From positions 310,001-374,000 of the forward strand of contig NZ_MPVN01000001.1 in the NCBI RefSeq assembly GCF_001955535.1: a stretch of DNA of 64,000 bases, in the 5' to 3' direction. This stretch comes from Paenibacillus sp. FSL H7-0326. Lineage in GTDB: Bacteria > Bacillota > Bacilli > Paenibacillales > Paenibacillaceae. A program made the position numbers and the translations under genes. Positions 53,263 through 63,267 of the stretch are shown here, one piece after another. Below the pieces are notes generated by a model that saw only the letters and a list, made by a program, of their open reading frames with translations, was not told where the DNA came from and did no database searches. How positions within the stretch are numbered: position 1 is the stretch's first letter; every line of letters starts with the position of its first letter.

Positions 53263-53339
53263 TCCACTCTCCCTTGCAGCGACTACATCTGCTTATGCCA
53301 ATTTGATAGCAGCGTCGCTGACCTGATGAAGCTCATTCT

Positions 53340-54317
53340 TTACGGCAGTCTAGGTCCTCTCGCTGTAACATACAGCTTGTACCATTCATCCCGTGTCATG
53401 AGCTGGCCTTGGCGAACGGCGTCCCCCGTCGCTTTAATCCGCTCAGGATTGATCGTTCCAATGACCGGCTGAATCATCGCCGGATGTCTCATCAGCCAGC
53501 CGAGTACGATCGCTTCACGAGTGGTGTCCTTCTCTTCTGCCATATCCTGAACGAGCTTCGCTGCCGCCTGAATATGCTCCGGCTGATCCGAAACGTCCTT
53601 CCCTGTGAAGATTCCTTGCGACAGTGGACTCCAGGCTTGAAGCTGAATGTCCTGCATCTGACTGAACTCCAGCAGTCCTGCCCCAAAGTTCACCTTCGTT
53701 CCAGCCCCTTGATTGACAAAGACCACCTCGTCAACAAAATGCAGGTGAGACAAGCTCATCTGCAGCTGGTTCACAATAATCGGATACGGAAGCGAACGCT
53801 GCAAAAATTCAATTTGACCCACATTCATATTGGAAACACCAAAATGACGAACCTTGCCAGCAGATTTGAGCAACGTTAAGGCTTCCGCAATTTCTTCCGG
53901 CTCCATAAGCGGATCTGGACGATGTAATAGCAAAATATCGATATATTCCGTACCCAAACGGCTCAATATGCCATCCACCGAATTCAAAATATGTTCTTTG
54001 GAGAAGTCATATCTTCCAGGCAGATCACCGTCTTGAAGTCTTATGCCGCATTTGGATTGTATAATAATCTCTTCCCTAAGAGACGGCTGTGCCTGCAGGA
54101 GCTTGCCAAACGTTTCTTCTGCTTTGCCGAAAGTGTAAATATCCGCATGATCGAACATATTGATCCCTACTTCACGCGCAGCATCTACCGCTCTCTCTGC
54201 TTCAAGCACATGTTCCTGCGTAACCGGATTCGTGTTCCACCCACCACCCATGGACATGGAACCGAGCACCAGTTGACTGGCATCAATGCCTTTATGACGC
54301 AATGGCATCATTTTCAT
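53340..54317 (-). CDS. Aldo/keto reductase
   Basis: An NAD(P)H-dependent oxidoreductase of about 325 residues in the AKR TIM-barrel family (YdhF/COG4989 type). The catalytic Asp-Tyr pair is in NMFDHADIYTFGKAEE, Lys in IIQSKCGIR, the active-site region is LLLHRPDPL, and the cofactor motif is QPVIGTINPERIKA. The frame runs 32 codons further upstream, but AAGGAGGC stands 9 nt before the ATG at 54317 and the extra stretch overlaps the hairpin region after the P450 gene. The substrate is unknown. Confidence 0.92.
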   Translation of the reverse strand: MKMMPLRHKGIDASQLVLGSMSMGGGWNTNPVTQEHVLEAERAVDAAREVGINMFDHADIYTFGKAEETFGKLLQAQPSLREEIIIQSKCGIRLQDGDLPGRYDFSKEHILNSVDGILSRLGTEYIDILLLHRPDPLMEPEEIAEALTLLKSAGKVRHFGVSNMNVGQIEFLQRSLPYPIIVNQLQMSLSHLHFVDEVVFVNQGAGTKVNFGAGLLEFSQMQDIQLQAWSPLSQGIFTGKDVSDQPEHIQAAAKLVQDMAEEKDTTREAIVLGWLMRHPAMIQPVIGTINPERIKATGDAVRQGQLMTRDEWYKLYVTARGPRLP

Positions 54318-54386
54318 ATATATAACGCCTCCTTCTATGAATATGTACGTAACCCTACCCAATTCTACCAACATCATCTCAAAAAT

Positions 54387-54443
54387 AAAAGGCTTGCCTG
54401 CGGCAGCAAGCACTTCTGCTGCGTCACAGACAAGCCTTTTTCA
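54387..54443. terminator. Terminator after the CYP102-type gene
   Basis: Outer arms AAAAGGCTTG and CAAGCCTTTT with inner GCAGCA/TGCTGC pairing; T-rich tract on both strands. It lies about 20 nt after the P450-reductase stop codon on the minus strand. Confidence 0.8.
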
Positions 54444-54460
54444 GACCAAACATCCTTATC

Positions 54461-57400
54461 TCATTGCCCTGCCCATACATCCTTTACATATCTGCCGCAG
54501 GATTCCAGCTCTTGCAGCCACGATACGGCTTGCTCTTCACTAGACTGTGTACGACGCTGATAACTGGAGATCAGTGTCTTTTCCACATCAGGTGCCATCC
54601 GCACGCCATCTCCACAAATGTATATTTTTGCGCCGTTCTCAATCAACTTGAGTAAATGATCGGCATCTTGTTGAAGCAGATGTTGAACATAGCATTTGTC
54701 CTGGCCTTCCACCCGGGAAAAAGCCGTATGGAGTGTAACAAGCCCCTCCTCCTGTGCCAAAATGAATTCTTCCTGGTACAAAAAGTCATGCTCCGGATTA
54801 CGACAGCCGAAATACAAATGGGCCTCTCCCAGTTTCATCCCTTGTTTCTTCCATACACCTCTCGCCTGAATAAAACCACGGAAAGGAGCTACTCCGGTTC
54901 CTGGTCCAATCATGATGATCGGCGTCTCTGGTGAGTCAGGCAGCTGGAATCCAGATTCTGGAGTCTGTACAAATACGGATATTTTCGCACCAGGCTCAAG
55001 CTCTGCCAAGTAATTTGACGCAACTCCCCTGTATTCGGCTCTGCCGTTCCATGCCGGTCCGCGAACCACACTTACAGTGATGCTTGCCGTATGTGGTCGA
55101 AGCTTCGGAGAGCTTGATATGGAATAATATCGAGGCACAAGCGCAGGCAGCAGCTCAAGAAATCTCTCAAATGGAAGCTCGCATGCCTCGTACTTTTCGA
55201 GCAGGTCAAGCATGGTTATTCTTTTAGCCCTTATTTCATTCTGGTACAATTCATCCTCCAGAAGAGCATTGAGCTCTTTGGCATGAGGAGGGCACACGGT
55301 ATGGGAAGCAAGCTCTCTAAGCTGTGCTCTCGTGGCAGGTGCCTGAAGCTCGACACTATGTGTGAGCAGATCATCAAGCCTTACCGTCGATCCTACCGGA
55401 AGGTGAGCACTGCTGCGTCCTTCGGCATGAAGAACAAGATGACTTGAGCCCGCTAATCCAAACCGTTTCAGCACCCTGCTTACCTGCTGCTCTGAATTTT
55501 GTGCCAGTACCCCCAGATGATCACCTTCCTGATAGGTTATCCCTTCCGGCAGCTCGATCTCGATATGCTGGGTTAATCTCCCACTGTCTTGATGCTGCAA
55601 GTTCCTGCTTCCTGTAATCATTGCCGGATAAGCCTGATAAGTCTCCGCGAGCGGTACAGCAGCCACACCGTCTACATATGAAATAGATAGACTGCTCCTT
55701 CTCTTCGTCATGGATTCTTCGACCGTGATCTGCAGCTTCTGCATTAGATCGGGCCATAGCGATTCCGTAAAGTCATCCACTTCCCGTTCGAAATCCCCGC
55801 TTGCATCGCTCTCGCCCCGATCTAATAAGCGGATGGCCCCTTTGGCATGGAGCGTTTCATCAATGAACCTCGGTACGCGCTGATAAGTGCTTGCCCAGTT
55901 ATGGTCGCCGCACCCGAACACGACATAGCTAACTCCCTGAAATTCAGAAGCCGGTGCCTGCTCCAGCCAGTCTACAAAATGCTTGGCGTTCGATGGAGGC
56001 TGACCATTGTACGATGAAGTCACAATAAACACAATTCCTTCCGCCGGAAGACGGGATGTGTAATCATCAAGGGTCGCTATATTTACATCAAACCCTTGAT
56101 ATTTAGCTGTATCCGCAACCTCTCTTGCAATCCCTTCGGCTGTACCGAGATTTGATCCGTATAGTACTAGCATTGGTGTGTTATGACTTGGCACAGGGCT
56201 CGCTTCTCCCGGCTTGCTCACCCTGTCTGCATGTTCTGCCAGAGAAGATCCAGATCCCATCATGAAACTGTTCATGCCACGGCTGCGAAGTTTGACCCTG
56301 AAATCCTCTGGTTTCAGCGTCAAGGTTTCTTTCACCTTCAATTGATAATCCGCGTAATCAAACAGATCAAAGTGCTTAAGCACCATGCCGAGCACCAAGG
56401 TAGCTTCCTGCATGGCAAACTGCTGACCTATGCAAGCCCTTTGACCATTTCCAAAAGGCTTGTAGGCATCATGCGGCACCTTGCTTGGATCCTCAAAGCG
56501 CTCTGGGATGAATTTATCAACATCGACTCCCCATACACGCTCGTCACGATGCAACTTGGGAATGAGCACCGTTACACTGTCCCCTTTTTTCAACGGATAT
56601 TTTCCGCCAATTTCCGTATCTTCCTTGGCATATAATGAGAAGGCGGGGGCAGTCGGCCATAATCTCAGTGCTTCGTTAAGCACCATACGAATATATTTTA
56701 AATCACGAACCTGATTGTAGGTTGGAAGGGAATCCTTGAATATGCGATCCACTTCTTCCCGTGCCTTCTTCAGCTTATCAGGATGCTTCAGTAAATAATA
56801 AATGGCGAAGGACAGCAGTCCGCTTGTTGTTTCATGTCCAGCGATCAAGAACGTGATCATTTGATACCGGATATTCTCCAGATCCAGCGATTCACCCGTC
56901 TCCGGATCGGTCCCCTCCAGCATATGTGACAGCAGATCCCCCGCATTACCTCCGTGCGCCTTGCGTTCCCTGATCAGATCGTCAACCAGCTCAAACATGC
57001 CCTGTATATCTTCATTAAATTGCTTCTTCTTCTGTACCATGAACAGATCCTGAATACCCAATCGGTGAAGCTGGCTCATTCCTTCATCCAGCGCTCTAAC
57101 CATACGATCAATAAAGGGATGATAATCCTCGCGATAGAAGCTGTTGAATCGATAGTCAAAACCACATAGTCCGATCGTATCCAGGGTCAGCCTGGTCATA
57201 TCTGCGGGGATGTCCACCGTTTCATCGGGATTAAGCCTTGCCCATTTTTGAATCAGCTGTACGGCAATATCCAGCATCTTGCTATGATAGCCCTGCATGG
57301 CCCGCTGACTGAAGCTCGATAGCAAAATATTGTGGGCCTTCTTCCAGTTCGGCTCATCTGTCGCACTCGTAAATAAGCCATCGCCGGCAAATGGACGCAC

Positions 57401-57637
57401 ATTGCGGAGCGGTGCCCAGATTCTCTTGTCAAACCGCTTCTCATCACATGCGTCCTTTACATATTCATGACCTGAGATATAAATTTCATTACGGCCCGGA
57501 TATTGTATTTGAAAAATCGGACCTTGCTCATAAGCGATTTTGACGAGAGACTGCACTGGAGCATGCACATCAAGCAGAGGCAGATTCCCCAGCGGACCGT
57601 AGGTTTTGGGCCGAGGTATTTTTACAGACAAAGACAT
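54461..57637 (-). CDS. Self-sufficient cytochrome P450:NADPH reductase fusion (CYP102A family)
   Basis: A single chain of about 1058 residues like P450 BM3 and B. subtilis CypB/CypD. The haem domain (1 to about 460) has the [11 protein letters not shown]-helix, ExxR, and haem-ligand loop [13 protein letters not shown]. The FMN domain begins near 490 ([15 protein letters not shown]). FAD and NADPH domains follow ([23 protein letters not shown]). Equivalents of BM3 Arg47, Tyr51 and Phe87 are kept; BM3 Trp90 appears to be Ala here (GLFTSAT). It hydroxylates fatty acids in known relatives. GGAGGG sits 6-7 nt before the ATG at 57637. A TetR-type palindrome lies about 75 bp upstream. Confidence 0.96.
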   Translation of the reverse strand: MSLSVKIPRPKTYGPLGNLPLLDVHAPVQSLVKIAYEQGPIFQIQYPGRNEIYISGHEYVKDACDEKRFDKRIWAPLRNVRPFAGDGLFTSATDEPNWKKAHNILLSSFSQRAMQGYHSKMLDIAVQLIQKWARLNPDETVDIPADMTRLTLDTIGLCGFDYRFNSFYREDYHPFIDRMVRALDEGMSQLHRLGIQDLFMVQKKKQFNEDIQGMFELVDDLIRERKAHGGNAGDLLSHMLEGTDPETGESLDLENIRYQMITFLIAGHETTSGLLSFAIYYLLKHPDKLKKAREEVDRIFKDSLPTYNQVRDLKYIRMVLNEALRLWPTAPAFSLYAKEDTEIGGKYPLKKGDSVTVLIPKLHRDERVWGVDVDKFIPERFEDPSKVPHDAYKPFGNGQRACIGQQFAMQEATLVLGMVLKHFDLFDYADYQLKVKETLTLKPEDFRVKLRSRGMNSFMMGSGSSLAEHADRVSKPGEASPVPSHNTPMLVLYGSNLGTAEGIAREVADTAKYQGFDVNIATLDDYTSRLPAEGIVFIVTSSYNGQPPSNAKHFVDWLEQAPASEFQGVSYVVFGCGDHNWASTYQRVPRFIDETLHAKGAIRLLDRGESDASGDFEREVDDFTESLWPDLMQKLQITVEESMTKRRSSLSISYVDGVAAVPLAETYQAYPAMITGSRNLQHQDSGRLTQHIEIELPEGITYQEGDHLGVLAQNSEQQVSRVLKRFGLAGSSHLVLHAEGRSSAHLPVGSTVRLDDLLTHSVELQAPATRAQLRELASHTVCPPHAKELNALLEDELYQNEIRAKRITMLDLLEKYEACELPFERFLELLPALVPRYYSISSSPKLRPHTASITVSVVRGPAWNGRAEYRGVASNYLAELEPGAKISVFVQTPESGFQLPDSPETPIIMIGPGTGVAPFRGFIQARGVWKKQGMKLGEAHLYFGCRNPEHDFLYQEEFILAQEEGLVTLHTAFSRVEGQDKCYVQHLLQQDADHLLKLIENGAKIYICGDGVRMAPDVEKTLISSYQRRTQSSEEQAVSWLQELESCGRYVKDVWAGQ

Positions 57638-57713
57638 CCACATTCCCTCCAATTCACGTTTTCTTTTTAGCCTTGCTGAGTAGACTCAAGTCACATTTCG
57701 AATTCTAATACCT

Positions 57714-57740
57714 ATTGACCGTTTTGGTTAAACGGTCAAT
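57714..57740. promoter_or_regulatory. TetR-type palindromic operator upstream of the CYP102 gene
   Basis: Perfect 11-bp arms ATTGACCGTTT and AAACGGTCAAT with a 5-nt spacer, about 75-100 bp before the P450 fusion gene. CYP102 genes in Bacillus are controlled by TetR-family repressors (FatR, Bm3R1) at palindromes in this position, though with different sequence. No TetR gene lies next to it here. Confidence 0.7.
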
Positions 57741-58015
57741 TTAGTATAAAAAAAAGCGAAACCTATCCTCCTTTTTTTCGAAAAAATCTTGCTCTTGATG
57801 ATAAGTTCCATGCTTATAGCTACCCTATCACGCTCTTCAACAAGGTTACAACAGGCACAAGGTCATAATTACCTAAGTCTAATTATCCATCTTGCGTTTA
57901 CATTAAGAAGCTCAGTATAAAGCTATATCTTACGCAAGACATAGCTAAAAACCTGTCAATGGCAACAGCATTGGACAGGCTTTGTCTTATGAGAGTATAA
58001 AAACTCCTTCGTTTC
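57741..58015. other. Intergenic stretch between the CYP102 region and lutC
   Basis: AT-rich sequence with a GGAGG motif but no start codon at proper spacing. Its only structured part is the lutC terminator hairpin at 57952-57979. I see no gene. Confidence 0.4.
57952..57979 (-). terminator. Probable terminator of the rha-lut unit
   Basis: Arms CCTGTC and GACAGG extended by CAATG/CATTG-like pairing, 36 nt after the lutC stop codon; the minus strand continues into TTTTTAGC. Confidence 0.65.
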
Positions 58016-58741
58016 TTATCTCATCAGGATCGCATATACGATTCCCGGTCCATGAACCCCAATGGTCAGTTCATTCTCAATATCAGAGGATCGGCTTGGT
58101 CCGGAGATAAAATGGACGCCTGCCGGCAGACCCTCCCGTCCCAGCTCATCCAGAGGGGCGAGCAATTCACCAAGTCTCGTCTTCAGCCGCTCCACAGGGA
58201 TAATAATGAACATGACCGTGGGCAGAAGACTCACAGATCTGCCCTTGTCACTGGCAGATTTCACGAGAATGGATCCGGTGTAAGCGGCCGCTCCATCTGC
58301 AATGACAATTCCGAAATCCGCTTCTGCCGCTGCAGCCTTCCAATTCACATTTTCCTCTGAATTCCAGGTCGAAATATCTAAGGCAGGCAGCCTCCCCTCC
58401 AAACCTAAGCCGTTCAGCTCCGCTTGTCCCTGTTTAATGACGCGCTTAGCTCCAAGCTCCTCGGCTTTGTCAGCAATAAATTGTCCGGCTTCCATGTAGC
58501 TCGTAACCTGAATAACATGCCCGCCTACACTCTGGAAATGGCTTGTGAATTTGTCCATGCGTTCCTGCTCATCCCACTCCATCTCATACCAGAAGTCCGG
58601 AGCGCCGCGAAATGGCTGAACAGGCGTCGTCGTTTGTCTCGGTCGCTTCAGACGGGAAGCGATATTATTCATGAAGCGCTCTTGCTTCTTCATGGACTGC
58701 TCTGTAAGCTCCCGCAGCCAGGACTCATCCGTGCTCATCAT
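58016..58741 (-). CDS. lutC: Lactate utilization protein LutC (LUD domain)
   Basis: A 241-residue protein with the LUD (LutC/YkgG) domain over about 75-238, including ADFGIVIADGAAAYTGSI and an ending GVHGPGIVYAILMR. It is the third subunit of the LutABC complex, which oxidises L-lactate to pyruvate. Its start overlaps the end of lutB by 4 nt (ATGA), so the two are translationally coupled. A hairpin follows. Confidence 0.93.
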   Translation of the reverse strand: MMSTDESWLRELTEQSMKKQERFMNNIASRLKRPRQTTTPVQPFRGAPDFWYEMEWDEQERMDKFTSHFQSVGGHVIQVTSYMEAGQFIADKAEELGAKRVIKQGQAELNGLGLEGRLPALDISTWNSEENVNWKAAAAEADFGIVIADGAAAYTGSILVKSASDKGRSVSLLPTVMFIIIPVERLKTRLGELLAPLDELGREGLPAGVHFISGPSRSSDIENELTIGVHGPGIVYAILMR

Positions 58742-60255
58742 TTACGCCCTCCCTTTTCCTGTCTGGCATCAAGAATCGCCTGCAGCCTTGCTACAAGAGT
58801 CGGCTCCATCTCAGGTGTTTCATGCTCGATCTCGGACTCGATCTGTTTCCAGGATTGCCTAAAGCTCTTCTTAGCTAAGGACGGTGTCACACGATAGGAA
58901 TTCCAGCCTTTTAGCGGTCCTGCTTTTAATGTAATTTCTCCATTCTTGACCACCAGCTTCTGCCCTATTTGTCCCGCCTTGATTGCCGCGCCGAATCGGT
59001 TCGATTTGGATACAACGGCCGCAAATGCCTTCATCCCTGCGGTTTCGACCTTGTTACCGTGTCCGCCCTCCACCTTGCGTTGTCGCAGCGATACCAGCAT
59101 ATCATGCAGAGGAATTTTGACCGGACAAGCCTCATAACAGGCACCGCATAGACTTGAAGCATTGGCGATGTCATCCCATTCAGCCACATTCTTATTTAGT
59201 GCAGGGGTAAGCACCGCTCCAATCGGTCCGCTGTATGTACTTCCATAAGCATGCCCGCCGATATGCCGATATACAGGACACGCATTCAGACACGCACCGC
59301 AGCGGATACAGTTCAGCAGCTCCTGGAATTCGGGATCGCCAAGCTGCAGCGAACGGCCGTTATCCACAATTATAATATGCATCTGCTCCGGACCGTCTGC
59401 ATCCGCATTACGCTTCGGACCGGTAATACCAGACATATACATTGTAATTCGCTGCCCTGTCGCTGATCTGGGAAGCAACGTGGCCATGACCTCCAGATCT
59501 GTCCAGGACGGGATAATTCGCTCCATCCCCATCAGCGTAATCTGGGTCTTCGGCAATGTGCTGACCATACGGGCATTACCTTCATTCTCGAAGAGCACCA
59601 TGGAACCGGTCTCAGCAATCGCAAAATTGCAGCCCGTCATGCCGATATCTGCATCAAGGAAGCGCTCCCGCAATATTTTTCGAACAAAACCGGCAAGCAC
59701 CGTCGTATCGGGAGGAAGTGTTTCTCCTGCAACTTCTGACAACAGCTCGGCAATCTGATATCTGTTCTTGTGAATCGCGGGGATTACGATGTGCGAAGGC
59801 ATCTCGCCGGCCAGCTGAATAATGTATTCACCGAGATCGGTCTCAATCGCTTCGATTCCTGCCTGTTCCAGGGCATGATTAAGATGCAGCTCCTCCGACA
59901 CCATGGATTTGGACTTGACGACGGACTTGGCACCACGGTGTTCTGCAATTTGGAGGGCAATACGGACGGCTTCTTCTCCCGTATCCGCAAAATGAACATG
60001 AACCCCGTTCGCGCGGGCATTCTCCACAAAAAGATTCAGATAATAATCTAAATGAGCGATCGTATGCAGCCGGATCTGTCTCCCCTGCTCACGCCATTCT
60101 TCCCAGCGCCCATGCTCCTCGGAGGCCAGCTTCTTCCCGCCCCGGAGACGCTCTGTCGTAAATTTGACAGCTTTACGCAGGAACTCATCATTGAGCGCAA
60201 GACCGGCACGCTCCTTCACCTGAATCTTGGGACCTGCTGAACCCGGACTAATCAT
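58738..60255 (-). CDS. lutB: Iron-sulfur lactate utilization protein LutB
   Basis: A 505-residue protein. The N-terminal LUD-like domain covers about 50-290. Two ferredoxin-type 4Fe-4S motifs follow, CIRCGACLNACPVYR (about 308-322) and CGACYEACPVKIPL (about 360-373), then a DUF3390-type C-terminal tail. It carries electrons in LutABC-dependent oxidation of L-lactate. Start and stop both overlap neighbours by 4 nt (lutA upstream, lutC downstream), giving a tightly coupled cassette. All cluster cysteines are present. Confidence 0.94.
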   Translation of the reverse strand: MISPGSAGPKIQVKERAGLALNDEFLRKAVKFTTERLRGGKKLASEEHGRWEEWREQGRQIRLHTIAHLDYYLNLFVENARANGVHVHFADTGEEAVRIALQIAEHRGAKSVVKSKSMVSEELHLNHALEQAGIEAIETDLGEYIIQLAGEMPSHIVIPAIHKNRYQIAELLSEVAGETLPPDTTVLAGFVRKILRERFLDADIGMTGCNFAIAETGSMVLFENEGNARMVSTLPKTQITLMGMERIIPSWTDLEVMATLLPRSATGQRITMYMSGITGPKRNADADGPEQMHIIIVDNGRSLQLGDPEFQELLNCIRCGACLNACPVYRHIGGHAYGSTYSGPIGAVLTPALNKNVAEWDDIANASSLCGACYEACPVKIPLHDMLVSLRQRKVEGGHGNKVETAGMKAFAAVVSKSNRFGAAIKAGQIGQKLVVKNGEITLKAGPLKGWNSYRVTPSLAKKSFRQSWKQIESEIEHETPEMEPTLVARLQAILDARQEKGGRK

Positions 60256-60980
60256 GACGATTTCACCCCCTCATACAATAGCTCGGCTAAATGCATGACA
60301 CGTACCGGTTTATTTCGATAACGCAGCTGACCTGCAATGTTCATTAGACAAGCCATATCCAGTCCGACAAGCACCTCAGCCTCTGTCTCAACGACATGCT
60401 CCGCCTTCTCTGTAACCATTGCGCCGGAAATATCCGGCATCTTCACCGCGAAAGTGCCTCCGAAACCGCAGCAGTCCTCGGCAAAAGGCAAGGGCACAAA
60501 ATCAATGCCTTTCACTTCCTGAAGCAGATCCATCGGTTCACTCTTTACTCCAAGCAGCCGGCTGCCGTGGCAAGAGGGGTGATAGGTCACCTTGTGTGGG
60601 AAAACAGCTCCTATATCCTTGATCCCCATCACATGGACGAGAAACTGTGTGAACTCATAGGTCTTCGCTTCCAGCCTTTTTGCTTTTTCCAGCATTAGCG
60701 GCTCATCTTGGAACAAATTTGAATAATGATGAACCATATAAGTACAAGAACCGGATGGAGATACCACAAAGTCGCTATCCTCAAAAGCATCCAGTATCGT
60801 TCTCGCTGCCGCTCTGGCCTCATCGAAATATCCGCTGTTATAAGCAGGCTGGCCACAGCAGGTCTGGATTTTGGGAAAATCCAGCTTGATACCGTATCGG
60901 GCCAGTATGCGTACCATTGCTTCTCCTACCCTCGGATAGATCGCATCGCTGAGGCATGTAATAAATAAAGAGACCTTCAT
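60252..60980 (-). CDS. lutA: Cysteine-rich lactate utilization protein LutA
   Basis: A 242-residue protein with two CCG (cysteine-rich) domains of the GlpC/HdrB type, carrying QTCCGQPAYNSGY and EDCCGFGGTFAVK. It is the subunit expected at the L-lactate-oxidising step of LutABC. GAGGTG precedes the ATG. It starts 28 nt after the DeoR-type regulator gene on the same strand, with no terminator or clear promoter in the gap, so it is probably read from the rhamnose operon. Confidence 0.94.
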   Translation of the reverse strand: MKVSLFITCLSDAIYPRVGEAMVRILARYGIKLDFPKIQTCCGQPAYNSGYFDEARAAARTILDAFEDSDFVVSPSGSCTYMVHHYSNLFQDEPLMLEKAKRLEAKTYEFTQFLVHVMGIKDIGAVFPHKVTYHPSCHGSRLLGVKSEPMDLLQEVKGIDFVPLPFAEDCCGFGGTFAVKMPDISGAMVTEKAEHVVETEAEVLVGLDMACLMNIAGQLRYRNKPVRVMHLAELLYEGVKSS

Positions 60981-61008
60981 TTGGAATACACCTCTATTCT
61001 ACTCAAGA

Positions 61009-61773
61009 CTAAACTAGGGTGACATGTATTGAACGCTCTACAAGTGTTCTAGAAATCTCTTCTGGCAAATCATGACTTGTAATGATCTGCTGTACTCGAT
61101 CAAGCCCGGAGACATGAGTAAGCGCCTGGACACCGAATTTGCTGGAATCTGCAAGTAAGAATACTTGATCTGACATTCCAATCATTCTCTGCTTCACTCT
61201 AGCCTGAAGTTCATTCATTTCACTGATGCCTCTCTCTAGATGAACACCTTGGCAGGATAAAAAAAGCTTATCCACGTGATAGGTTTCCAGAGAGCGCTCT
61301 GCCAGCGGTCCTACAAAGGACATCGATTCAGGCAGAAGCTGACCGCCAGCAGCAATAACTTCAATGTGCTTTTTGCTGGACAATTCAGTCACCACCCGAA
61401 TGGAATTCGTGAGGACCGTAAGCGGGATATTCGGTAAGCTCCGGGCTGTGTACCAGGCTGTCGTACTGGCATCAAGGAGAATCCGTTCGTGAGGCTCTAT
61501 AAATTTCAGCGCTTCAAGCGCAATGCGCTGTTTTTCCCCCATACGAGTGACCTCACGTTCACTGTACGGTGTTTCAATATGTTCGTCGATATGCTTTATA
61601 CGTACAGCGCCGCCGTGTGAACGTCTCAGCTTCCCCTCTTTCTCAAGCCGATCCAAATCCCGGCGAATCGTCTCCTCTGTTACTTGGCATAAGCTGCTCA
61701 GCTCGGATACTCGAATACTCCCTCGATCATTTACAAGCCGAGTGATCGCCGCATAACGCTCTGCAACTAACAT
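61009..61773 (-). CDS. DeoR-family transcriptional regulator, probable rhamnose repressor
   Basis: A 254-residue regulator. The N-terminal DeoR helix-turn-helix (ERYAAITRLVNDRG, TEETIRRDLDRLEKEGKLRR) precedes a sugar-phosphate isomerase-like sensor domain (about 75-235) with LLDASTTAWYTARSL and FLLADSSKFG. Family members respond to phosphorylated sugars. It lies 15 nt downstream of rhaB and 28 nt upstream of lutA, so rhamnose catabolic genes are its likely targets; rhamnulose 1-phosphate is a plausible but unproven effector. GGGAGGAAG precedes the ATG. Confidence 0.9.
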   Translation of the reverse strand: MLVAERYAAITRLVNDRGSIRVSELSSLCQVTEETIRRDLDRLEKEGKLRRSHGGAVRIKHIDEHIETPYSEREVTRMGEKQRIALEALKFIEPHERILLDASTTAWYTARSLPNIPLTVLTNSIRVVTELSSKKHIEVIAAGGQLLPESMSFVGPLAERSLETYHVDKLFLSCQGVHLERGISEMNELQARVKQRMIGMSDQVFLLADSSKFGVQALTHVSGLDRVQQIITSHDLPEEISRTLVERSIHVTLV

Positions 61774-61788
61774 AGGCTTCCTCCCAGA

Positions 61789-63267
61789 TTAAGCATAGGC
61801 AGCGAGACCTGTATACTTGGCAAAACTGCCGTACGCCTCTAACCAAGCTTCCGCATCCTTGGGCTCGTAGGTAAGGACAGGAAAAGAATCACGTATGACA
61901 GCCCGGGCTTCCGCCGCACTCTTGAATACGCCCTGGTTCATCCACTGCACCACCAGATTACCAATGGCACTTGCCTCTACAGGACCAGCATAGACGGGTT
62001 TACCTATCGCACTTGCAGTCCAAGCACAGAGCAGCTTATTGTTGATGCCTCCGCCTACCATGTGAAGACCATCAAATTGCTGTCCGGATACCTGTTCCGT
62101 CATATCAAGTACATGCTTATATTTCAAAGCAAGGCTCTCAAGAATACATCGAACGAGCTCCCCGTCAGATTGCGGCAATCCTTGACCCGTTTTGACCAGG
62201 TAGGCTTCTATACGATCCGTCATACGGCCCGCTGGCAAGAATGAAGAATCGTCCGGATCTATAAAGTGTTGGAAAGGCTTAGCTTCTTGAGCAAGTGTTA
62301 GTATTTCATCATAGCTGTACACTTTGCCCGCACGTTCAAATTCTCGGAGCGTCTCCTGAAAGATCCAGAGCCCCATAATATTTTTGAGTAGACGATAAGT
62401 ATGATTAGCTCCGCCCTCATTTGTAAAATTCAGCTGCTGAGAGGTTTCATTAATGACAGGTGCTTCCACCTCTGTTCCCATCAGTGACCAAGTTCCGCAG
62501 CTAAGATATGCGAATGATCGTGTTGTTGCCGGCACGGCAGCCACAGCTGATCCGGTATCATGCTCAGCTACAGCTACGAAGCGAACACTAGGGATACCCA
62601 GCTCCTGCATTATAGAAGGTCTCAGCTCACCTGCGTCCGATCCCGGAGTCAGTACCTTACCGAACCATTCTTCAGGTATACCAATCCGGTATAGCAGCTC
62701 CGAATCCCAGTCCCCCGTATGAGGGTTAAACAGCTGCGTCGTCGTGGCATTTGTAAATTCATTGAATTTCTCTCCCGTCAGGAAAAACCGCAGCAAATCC
62801 GGGATCATCAGGAAATGGGCAGCTTCCTTCAGCATATAGGAGTTCTGCCGCTTAAGAGCGGCAAGCTGATATATTGTGTTAAAGGGCAAGAATTGAATTC
62901 CTGTCTTCCGAAAAATGTGCTCTGCCGGAATCTTGGCGGTCACTTCCTCCATTACACCATCCGTCCGTTTGTCGCGGTAATGGTATGGATTAGCCAGCAG
63001 CTCCTCATTATGATCGAGCAGCCCGTAATCGACAGCCCATGAATCAATCCCTACGCTGGTAATGTTCTCCCCTTGCAGCTTCACTTTGAGCATACCCTGC
63101 TTAAGCTCATGAAGAAGCCTAAGTATATCCCAGTGCAAGTGATCTCCTGCCATAACCGGATCATTAGTGAAGCGGTGGATTTCCTTGATATGGATACGAG
63201 AGTCACTCAGCAGTCCAAGGACTGCTCGACCGCTTGAAGCTCCTAAATCATAGGCGAGAATGTTCAC
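61789..63267 (-). CDS. rhaB: Rhamnulokinase
   Basis: A 492-residue FGGY-family carbohydrate kinase that phosphorylates L-rhamnulose. The N-terminal phosphate loop AYDLGASSGRAVLG, the catalytic Asp region GIDSWAVDYGLLD, and the C-terminal domain with HMVGGGINNKLLCAWTASAIGKPV and GPVEASAIGN are as in RhaB. The start overlaps the end of the rhamnose isomerase gene (ATGA-type overlap, 4 nt). The DeoR regulator follows after 15 nt. Confidence 0.95.
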   Translation of the reverse strand: MNILAYDLGASSGRAVLGLLSDSRIHIKEIHRFTNDPVMAGDHLHWDILRLLHELKQGMLKVKLQGENITSVGIDSWAVDYGLLDHNEELLANPYHYRDKRTDGVMEEVTAKIPAEHIFRKTGIQFLPFNTIYQLAALKRQNSYMLKEAAHFLMIPDLLRFFLTGEKFNEFTNATTTQLFNPHTGDWDSELLYRIGIPEEWFGKVLTPGSDAGELRPSIMQELGIPSVRFVAVAEHDTGSAVAAVPATTRSFAYLSCGTWSLMGTEVEAPVINETSQQLNFTNEGGANHTYRLLKNIMGLWIFQETLREFERAGKVYSYDEILTLAQEAKPFQHFIDPDDSSFLPAGRMTDRIEAYLVKTGQGLPQSDGELVRCILESLALKYKHVLDMTEQVSGQQFDGLHMVGGGINNKLLCAWTASAIGKPVYAGPVEASAIGNLVVQWMNQGVFKSAAEARAVIRDSFPVLTYEPKDAEAWLEAYGSFAKYTGLAAYA

